Shown one piece after another: positions 58,096-64,000 of a stretch of DNA of 64,000 bases. The notes beneath the pieces were generated by a model. That model made no database searches. It worked only from the letters and a program-made list of their open reading frames with translations, and was not told where the DNA came from. Location: the NCBI RefSeq assembly GCF_014640315.1, contig NZ_BMGS01000009.1, positions 186,001 through 250,000 on the forward strand, read 5' to 3'. A program made the translations under genes and the position numbers. Origin of the DNA: Hymenobacter glacieicola (GTDB lineage Bacteria > Bacteroidota > Bacteroidia > Cytophagales > Hymenobacteraceae). The number at the start of each line of letters is the position of its first letter. Within the stretch, counting starts at the first letter, position 1.

Positions 58096-60732
58096 TCATT
58101 TCACCGCTTGCTCCCGCATCTGGAGCAGGCGCACGATGAGGCCGGTCCAGCCGGTTTGGTGGTTGGCCCCGAGGCCCTGGCCCGTGTCGCCGTGGAAGTA
58201 CTCGTGGAAGAGCAGGTTGTCGCGGAAGTGCGGGTCGGTTTGCAGCAGCTCGTTGTCGCCGAGGGCGGGGCGGCGGCCGTTTTCGTCCTTGAGTAGCAGC
58301 TTGGTGAGCCGGCCGGCCAGGGCCGCCGCTACCTGCTGCAGGTTGAGCAATGTGCCCGAGCCCGTTGGATATTCAATCTTGAACTTGTCGTCGTAGTAGA
58401 AGTGAAACCGCTGCAACGACTCGATAATGAGGTAGTTGATGGGAAACCAGATGGGCCCACGCCAGTTGCTGTTGCCCCCGAACATGCTGCTTTCCGCCTC
58501 GCCCGGCACGTACTGCACCTCAAAGTCGGCGTCCTCGGTGCTGAACACGTAGGGGTGCTTCAGGTGGTAGCGCGACATGGCCCGAATGCCGTAATCGGCC
58601 AGGAACTCGGTTTCGTCGAGCATACGGGTGAGCAGCTTTTTGAGGCGGGAGCGGCGCAACAGGCTCAGCAAGTGGCGGGCGCCCTTGCCCGGCTCCTCCC
58701 AGCGCGACACGAGTTGGGCCAGGTGGGGGCGGTTTTCCATGAGCCAGCGGGCCCGCTCCGTAAACTCGGGCATGGCGTCCAGCAGGCTTTGGTCAATGAC
58801 TTCCACGGCAAACAGCGGAATCAGGCCCACAATGGAGCGGACTTTGAGCTTGGTGCGCTCCTCGTCGGGAGTATGCAGCACGTCGTAGTAGAAGCCGTCC
58901 TCCTCGTCCCAGAGGTTGAACAGGCCGTCGCCGCCGCGGGTCATGGCGTCGGCAATGTAGAGGAAGTGCTCAAAGAACTTACCGGCTAGCTCCTGATACA
59001 CGGGGTTGGTTTTGGCCAGCTCCAGGGCCATGCGCATCATGTTCAAAGCAAACATGGCCATCCAGCTGGTGCCATCCGACTGCTCAATGAAGCCCCCGGT
59101 GGGCAGCGGAGCCGAGCGGTCGAACACGCCAATGTTGTCCAGGCCCAGGAAACCGCCCTCAAAGATGTTTCGCTCGCTTTTATCCTTGCGGTTCACCCAC
59201 CAGGCAAAGTTCAGGGCCAGCTTATGGAATACGCTTTCCAGGAAGGTAGCATCGCCCTGCCCACTGCGGAGCTTTTTGTCCATCTGGTACACGCGCCAGG
59301 TAGCCCAGGCGTGCACGGGCGGGTTCACGTCGGAAAAATTCCACTCGTAGGCGGGCAGCTGGCCGTTGGGGTGCATGTACCAGTCCTTGGTGAGCAGGCG
59401 CAGTTGGCTTTTGGCAAACTCGGCATCGACCATGGCCAGCGGGATGCAATGGAAGGCCAGGTCCCAGGCCGCGTACCAGGGGTACTCCCACTTGTCCGGC
59501 ATCGAGATGATGTCGGCGTTGTGCAAGTGGCCCCAATGGCGGTTGCGGCCCTTGTGGCGCTCGGGCGGGGGCATGAGCACGGCCGGGTCGCCCCTGAGCC
59601 ATTGCGTGACGTCGTAATAGTAAAACTGCTTGCTCCAGAGCATGCCGGCAAAGGCCTGGCGCTGCACGTTGCGCGCATCCGGGTCGGCAATGTTTTCGTG
59701 AATGCAGTCGTAGAACTCGTCGGCGTCGTGGCGGCGGGCCGCGAAAATGTGGTCGAAGTCCAGGAAGGGCTCCTCGCAACCGGGCTGGCGCAACCGCAGG
59801 CGCACTACCTGCGACTGGCCGGGCTGCAATTTCAGAAAATATTGAGCCGCTACCTTCGTGCCCCGCTGCTCGGCATTAATGGCCTGGGCGTCGCCGTTTA
59901 CCACGTAGTCGTTGATGCCGTCTTTGAAGTGGCGGCCCTCGGCAGGCAGGTTGTAGAGGCGGGCGCCGTTGGTGTCGTTTTCGCAGAACAGCAATTGGGG
60001 CGCGTGGTCGTAGTAGAGGTGGTAGCGGCCCAGGGCGGGGTGCTCGGCCAGCACGGTACCGGGGGCCGTTTCGCGCAGCACGGGGCGGGTAGCATCGTAG
60101 CCCCAGGCCCAGGTGTTGCGAAACCAGAGCTGGGGTAGCACCTGCACGGAAGCCACCTTGGGGCCGCGGTTGTGCACCGTTACTTGAATCAGGATGTCAT
60201 CGGGGCCGGCTTTGGCGTACTCGATGTACACGTCGAAGTAGCGGTTTTTGCTGAAGATACCCGTATCCGTCAGCTCGTACTCAGGCTCCTGGCGGTTGCG
60301 CCGGCCGTTTTCCCTGACCAGCTTGCGGTACGGAAACGCCCGGTGCGGATACTTATACAGCATCTTCATGTAGGAGTGCGTGGGCGTACTATCGAGGTAG
60401 TAGTACAGCTCCTTCACGTCCTCGCCGTGGTTGCCCTGCCCATTGGTCAGGCCGAACAGGCGCTCCTTGATGATTTCGTCCTTGCCGTTCCACAGGCCCA
60501 GCCCGAAGCACAGCAGCTGCTGGTCGTCACTGAGGCCGCCGAGGCCTTCCTCGCCCCAGCGGTAGGCCTTGCTGCGGGCCATGTCGTGGGTAATGTAGTC
60601 CCAGGCGTTGCCTCCCGGGCTGTAGTCTTCGCGCACCGTGCCCCACTGGCGCTCGGTGAGGTAGGGGCCAAACTTTTTCCAGGGGGCGGTGTGGGCGGTA
60701 GTTTCTGCGAGGCGTAGTTGTTCCTGCGTCAT
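58096..60732 (-). CDS. GH63-like glucosidase (MGH1-type)
   Basis: Protein of 878 residues of the MGH1-like/GH63-related glycoside hydrolases, distant relatives of mannosyl-oligosaccharide glucosidase. Family features include WKKFGPYLTERQWGTVREDY, RWGEEGLGGLSD, YYLDSTPTHSYMKMLYKYP at the N-terminal domain, and in the (alpha/alpha)6 barrel GFLGLDNIGVFDR, DGTSWMAMFALNMM, RGGDGLFNLWDEEDGFYYD and SSMFGGNSNWRGPIWFPINY, ending with FHGDTGQGLGANHQTGWTGL. No signal peptide is present, so it is cytoplasmic. Substrates of such proteins may be alpha-glucosides, including glucosyl- or mannosylglycerate-like compatible solutes; specificity here is unknown. The gene stands alone. Confidence 0.9.
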   Translation of the reverse strand: MTQEQLRLAETTAHTAPWKKFGPYLTERQWGTVREDYSPGGNAWDYITHDMARSKAYRWGEEGLGGLSDDQQLLCFGLGLWNGKDEIIKERLFGLTNGQGNHGEDVKELYYYLDSTPTHSYMKMLYKYPHRAFPYRKLVRENGRRNRQEPEYELTDTGIFSKNRYFDVYIEYAKAGPDDILIQVTVHNRGPKVASVQVLPQLWFRNTWAWGYDATRPVLRETAPGTVLAEHPALGRYHLYYDHAPQLLFCENDTNGARLYNLPAEGRHFKDGINDYVVNGDAQAINAEQRGTKVAAQYFLKLQPGQSQVVRLRLRQPGCEEPFLDFDHIFAARRHDADEFYDCIHENIADPDARNVQRQAFAGMLWSKQFYYYDVTQWLRGDPAVLMPPPERHKGRNRHWGHLHNADIISMPDKWEYPWYAAWDLAFHCIPLAMVDAEFAKSQLRLLTKDWYMHPNGQLPAYEWNFSDVNPPVHAWATWRVYQMDKKLRSGQGDATFLESVFHKLALNFAWWVNRKDKSERNIFEGGFLGLDNIGVFDRSAPLPTGGFIEQSDGTSWMAMFALNMMRMALELAKTNPVYQELAGKFFEHFLYIADAMTRGGDGLFNLWDEEDGFYYDVLHTPDEERTKLKVRSIVGLIPLFAVEVIDQSLLDAMPEFTERARWLMENRPHLAQLVSRWEEPGKGARHLLSLLRRSRLKKLLTRMLDETEFLADYGIRAMSRYHLKHPYVFSTEDADFEVQYVPGEAESSMFGGNSNWRGPIWFPINYLIIESLQRFHFYYDDKFKIEYPTGSGTLLNLQQVAAALAGRLTKLLLKDENGRRPALGDNELLQTDPHFRDNLLFHEYFHGDTGQGLGANHQTGWTGLIVRLLQMREQAVK

Positions 60733-60979
60733 AGAGTGGTGCTCAAGGCTCCTGAATATACGAGTCAGCCTATGCGGGCAGGTAGGCAGTGGACAGCATG
60801 GGGCCCGCGCCGGTTTCCCTGGGTAGGCTGAATCTGGCCGAATGAAGTTCTGCCCTACTCCTTTTTTCGCCGCATGGTTGCTACGGTGGAGGTAGGTGGG
60901 CTAGCAAATAGTGGGGTTCTCTTCCGCTTCCTGTTTCTTAGCGCCCAGTTACGCAACGGCATTTATTCCCGGAAAACCT

Positions 60980-61690
60980 GTGAACCACTACACTCTACCA
61001 GAGCAACTTATTCGCGCCGCGTTTTTCCTTTCCGTTCGCTGCATTGAGCGGTGCTACGATATGACACCGTATCATCAGAAAGTAGCCGCGCTACACCAGC
61101 TCCCGGCCGGCACCGTGGGCAAGGAGCTTGCCGCCTGTTTGCTCAGCCGCGGCTTAACGTTGATTCCCGGCTTCGAAAGCCACGACCTCAAACACCTAGT
61201 GCTGGACTACGAGCTGGAGCCCTTGGGTGAGATTCGCTTGCAGGCGTTCATGCTGGGTAATGGCAACTGGACGCTACCCAGCGTCCTGATTTTTGTATTT
61301 GGCTTTCTACTCCTGCCCCAGCACTGGCGCCTGTTCTGGCTTGACTTCCGGGCGGGCCAGCAGTGCCCGGCCCTGGCCGCGCTGGAAATAGAAGATTGTC
61401 AGGCCCAGCCTTTAAGTGAATTCCGAAACTTACTTTTCAGCCGCTACACTGACATCAACCCTGCCATGAAGTTAAATGTACACCGTAAGCTCAGCACCTG
61501 GGGCAGCTATGCCCTGATGGCAGTTGGTGCGGCGGCCATGCTGTTTTGCTACCCCTTCCTATGGTCGGCTGACTTGGCCGATTTGGTAGGCGCGGGGTTT
61601 CCGTTTGTGGCGGGCGCCATCTTCGTCGTCGGGGGCCTACTCAATCTAACGCTACAGTCGGCTTTACGAGCCAAGGAAGCGCACGTGTGA
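60980..61690 (+). CDS. COQ4-like membrane-associated protein
   Basis: Protein of about 236 residues. It carries the metal-binding motif of COQ4 proteins, HDxxH-x11-E: H68, D69, H72 and E84 within FESHDLKHLVLDYELEPLGE, followed by the family segment LQAFMLGNGNWTLPSV. Two more helices near the C-terminus (SYALMAVGAAAMLFCYPFL, FVAGAIFVVGGLLNLTL) form an extra membrane hairpin. COQ4 takes part in ubiquinone synthesis, where it is reported to remove or replace the ring carboxyl group; Bacteroidota mostly use menaquinone, so the role here is open. The start is uncertain: GTG 60980 is chosen because homologues extend ahead of the ATG at 61061. Confidence 0.75.
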   Translation: MNHYTLPEQLIRAAFFLSVRCIERCYDMTPYHQKVAALHQLPAGTVGKELAACLLSRGLTLIPGFESHDLKHLVLDYELEPLGEIRLQAFMLGNGNWTLPSVLIFVFGFLLLPQHWRLFWLDFRAGQQCPALAALEIEDCQAQPLSEFRNLLFSRYTDINPAMKLNVHRKLSTWGSYALMAVGAAAMLFCYPFLWSADLADLVGAGFPFVAGAIFVVGGLLNLTLQSALRAKEAHV

Positions 61691-61796
61691 AAGCCCCTGG
61701 GTTGTTCTGGCCCCTGTAAGCAAGGAAAAGCAGCTTGTTTGAGGGGTAGGATTCCGCTTGACAAGGCTGGGGCAAGCGTGAAGTGAAACCCTACCC

Positions 61797-64000
61797 CTAC
61801 TTGGCAGCCTCAATTTCGGCTGCGGCCTGCGCTACCAGCGTGGCCGCTACTGCAGCATTCGGGCGGGTAGACTGCTGCTGCCGGATTTGCTGCAGTAGCG
61901 CAAGTAGGGGCGTATCTACTCCGTAGGGCTTGAATTGTACCCCCATATCCTTGATGCGCGTGATGCCTTGGGTGAGGGCCGTGGGGTCGTCGAGGCGGCC
62001 CAGCATGGCGCCAAAGCCAGCCATCATGTTGAAGCGGTTGTTGGTGTCGGCGGCATCAAACTTGGCCAGCACCGAGGGCCACTGGGCTAGGCCACCCGCC
62101 TGCCCGTACACCAGCACCAGTGCCACCGTCAGGGCGCCTTTGTTATCGGCCTCGAAAGCGGTAGCGCGGGCTAGGGCCTGCGCGGGCTGCAAGGCCGCCA
62201 AGCCTTGTAGTGCCGCCCCCTGCACCCGGTACGACTTGCTGTCCAGCGCTTTGGCAAACAGCTTGGTGTAGCGCTTCTGCTTCAAGTTGCCCAAAGCCAG
62301 CAGCGCCGCCGCCTGTACCGGCACCGACGGGTCGGAGGTGGCGAGGCGGGCCAGGATGGGAGCAGCGGCTTTGCGAAGCGTGTCGTTTTTGAGGTTGAGC
62401 TGCTCAATAGCTACCCCACGCAGCACGTCCGACTTATCCTGCAACCCCATGACCAGGGTTTTCTGGGCCAGGGGAGTAGAAAGCTGCGTTTGGGCAGCTA
62501 CCAGGGCTTCGCGCCGGTCGAGGAAGGTGGGGGCGTGACGGTACTGGTAGGCGAAATCGGCCAGGGGCTTGTTGTCCTGCTTCTGCCAGACCAGGGTTTT
62601 CTGCGCGTCTACGTTCACCAGCTCGGGGCGGGTAGGCGCCGGAAAGTACAGCGTATCGACGGCGTGGCGCAGGGTAGCGGGGTAGCGCCGGGCGCGGCCA
62701 TTGGTGTACACATCTACCTGAAGCGGCAGCACAAAGGGCGCGCCGGGCTGGGTTTGGCGTACCACCACGGCCTGCCGCTGGCGGGCAGCATCCCACTGGT
62801 AGTCAATGGTAACGATGGGGTGACCAGGGCGGTAGTACCACTGGTTGAAAAACCAGTTCAGATCCTGGCCCGAGGCTTCCTCCAGGGCCAGCCGCAGCTG
62901 CTGGGCCTCGCCGGTCCCGAAGGCGTTGCGGGTTAAATAGGTTTTCAACCCGGCGAAAAACACGTCCTCTCCCAGATGGGCCCGCAGCATGTTCAGGATG
63001 CTACCCCCTTTCTGGTAGCTAACTCCGTCAAACATATCTTCCTTATCGGCATACTGGAAGCGCACCAGTGGCTTCTGGGAGTTGCCAGGGCCGCGCAGGT
63101 AGGTGCGCAGGCTGCGGTAGGCCTGGGCCGCACCGGCGTCGGGGCCGTATTCGTGCTCGGCCCACAGCACCTCGCTGAAATTGGCAAACGACTCATTTAC
63201 GGTCAGATTGCTCCAGCTCTCACACGTTACCAGGTCGCCAAACCAGTGGTGAAACAGCTCGTGAGCAATTTCGCGCTCCACGCCCGCGTATTCCCAGTCC
63301 AGCAGCTCGCGAGCCGTGCCCTGGGCCTGCTCTCCAAACAAAGAAGCCGTGGTGTTTTCCATGGCACCCGCCACGTACTCGCGGCCAACTACCTGGGCGT
63401 ACTTGTTCCAGGGGAAATCAACGCCGAGGCGCTGGGAGAAAAACTCCAGCATCCGGGGCGTTTTGCCGAATATCTGGCGGGCCTGCGCGGCGTACTGGGG
63501 CTCGAGGTAGTAGCTGACTTCCTTGCCGCGCCAGGTGTCTTTGGTGATGCGGAAATTACCCACGGCCATCATGACCAAGTAGGGCGCGTGGGGCTGGTCC
63601 ATTTTCCAGGTGTCGGTGCGCAGCCCATTTTCCGCGGGCACCTGGCTTACCAGCTGGCCGTTGCTGAGCGTAACATACTTGCCGGGCACCGTTAGGCTGA
63701 TTTCGGTGGTGGTTTTCTGGTTGGGCTTGTCGATGGTGGGAAACCAGGCCGAGTTGGCCTCCGTCTCGCCCTGGGTCCAGATCTGCACCGGCTTACCCGC
63801 CACGGCACTATCGGGGTTGATGAAGTAGAGGCCCTTGGCGCCGGTAATGGCGGCGCTGCCTTTCACCTGCAGTTCATCGGGCTTGGCCGTGTACTCAATA
63901 TACACCGTGTAGGCCTCGCCGGCCGGCACCACCTGCCCCAGCTGCACCGCCAGCTGCCACCCGTTGTAGCGGTACTTCAGGGGCTGCGGCGTGCTGCCTC
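61797..64000 (-). CDS. M1-family aminopeptidase (5' end beyond the window)
   Basis: Partial gene, at least 734 codons; the reading frame is open to the right edge. A GTG at 63947 is internal, because family sequence (LKYRYNGWQLAVQLGQ) continues before it. Motifs: GAMEN (VAGAMENTTA), the zinc site HELFHH with the downstream Glu in NESFANF, and KGGSILNMLRAHLGED. The C-terminal third, rich in paired helices (LATSDPSVPVQAAALLALGN, YRVQGAALQGLAALQPAQAL), looks like HEAT-type repeats. It removes N-terminal residues from peptides. The signal peptide, if any, is off the edge. The gene converges with the COQ4-like gene. Confidence 0.94.
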   Translation of the reverse strand, partial: GSTPQPLKYRYNGWQLAVQLGQVVPAGEAYTVYIEYTAKPDELQVKGSAAITGAKGLYFINPDSAVAGKPVQIWTQGETEANSAWFPTIDKPNQKTTTEISLTVPGKYVTLSNGQLVSQVPAENGLRTDTWKMDQPHAPYLVMMAVGNFRITKDTWRGKEVSYYLEPQYAAQARQIFGKTPRMLEFFSQRLGVDFPWNKYAQVVGREYVAGAMENTTASLFGEQAQGTARELLDWEYAGVEREIAHELFHHWFGDLVTCESWSNLTVNESFANFSEVLWAEHEYGPDAGAAQAYRSLRTYLRGPGNSQKPLVRFQYADKEDMFDGVSYQKGGSILNMLRAHLGEDVFFAGLKTYLTRNAFGTGEAQQLRLALEEASGQDLNWFFNQWYYRPGHPIVTIDYQWDAARQRQAVVVRQTQPGAPFVLPLQVDVYTNGRARRYPATLRHAVDTLYFPAPTRPELVNVDAQKTLVWQKQDNKPLADFAYQYRHAPTFLDRREALVAAQTQLSTPLAQKTLVMGLQDKSDVLRGVAIEQLNLKNDTLRKAAAPILARLATSDPSVPVQAAALLALGNLKQKRYTKLFAKALDSKSYRVQGAALQGLAALQPAQALARATAFEADNKGALTVALVLVYGQAGGLAQWPSVLAKFDAADTNNRFNMMAGFGAMLGRLDDPTALTQGITRIKDMGVQFKPYGVDTPLLALLQQIRQQQSTRPNAAVAATLVAQAAAEIEAAK

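Noticed and set aside
63947..63949. Start of the M1 aminopeptidase gene at 63947
   Set aside because: The codon is GTG within a conserved region, and the frame with family-like sequence continues to the edge, so the gene is treated as partial.

Overview
The window comes from a high-GC member of the Bacteroidota, most likely Hymenobacter or a close relative (Cytophagales). The evidence is: several perfect TAnnTTTG -7 promoter boxes (two, at the tRNA genes, with a TTG -33 box 19 bases upstream); two proteins ending in type IX secretion (T9SS/Por) sorting domains; SusC-like TonB receptors with carboxypeptidase-regulatory N-termini; KdsB for LPS; and few Shine-Dalgarno sequences. I see no rRNA, phage, transposase or CRISPR array. 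About 45 protein genes and two tRNA genes are supported; the last gene runs off the right edge.

Layout. 1-4 kb: two tandem paralogous secreted OB-fold proteins, the second carrying a double-HKD phospholipase D-type nuclease and a T9SS tail. 4-16.5 kb: mostly housekeeping (rlmF, mutS2, a TIGR02757 protein, a Sel1-repeat protein, a LysM protein, kdsB, an SUI1 protein, a lipid kinase, gap), interrupted by an AT-richer HtrA-type protease gene. 16.7-22.4 kb: two tRNA-Glu(UUC) genes with matching promoters, identical as read, flank a trehalose module (fused OtsA-OtsB, GH15 hydrolase) and a DedA-like protein. 22.8-28 kb: copper ATPase, GH51 arabinofuranosidase and a DUF305 lipoprotein. 28-36 kb: an unrecognised large exported protein, three small stress/regulatory-type genes, an MFS exporter fused to a monooxygenase-like domain, and an ABC exporter. 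36-47 kb: two metalloproteases, PhzF, Fpg, a lipoprotein, SDR, a CpxP-like protein, a TSUP transporter, a Vat-like acetyltransferase and an LLM oxidoreductase. 47-56.3 kb: two siderophore receptor/PepSY gene pairs pointing towards each other. 56.5-64 kb: ankyrin protein, dienelactone hydrolase, a GH63-like glucosidase, a COQ4-like protein and an M1 aminopeptidase.

The most interesting signals are not genes. (1) A roughly 222-bp, whole-length palindromic element occurs twice (33973-34193 and 44127-44349), each copy starting within four bases of a stop codon. (2) Five copies of one 17-bp operator (TTTAGA-N5-TCTAAA type) lie upstream of both siderophore receptor genes, with the same placement relative to the -7 box. 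(3) Very long perfect hairpins separate convergent gene pairs, and a second family of GTCAT..GAGCG..GAAG hairpin repeats is scattered through intergenic DNA.

The genes work together mainly in small sets: trehalose synthesis and breakdown; copper export and binding; and iron-siderophore uptake followed by presumed inner-membrane reduction through PepSY proteins.
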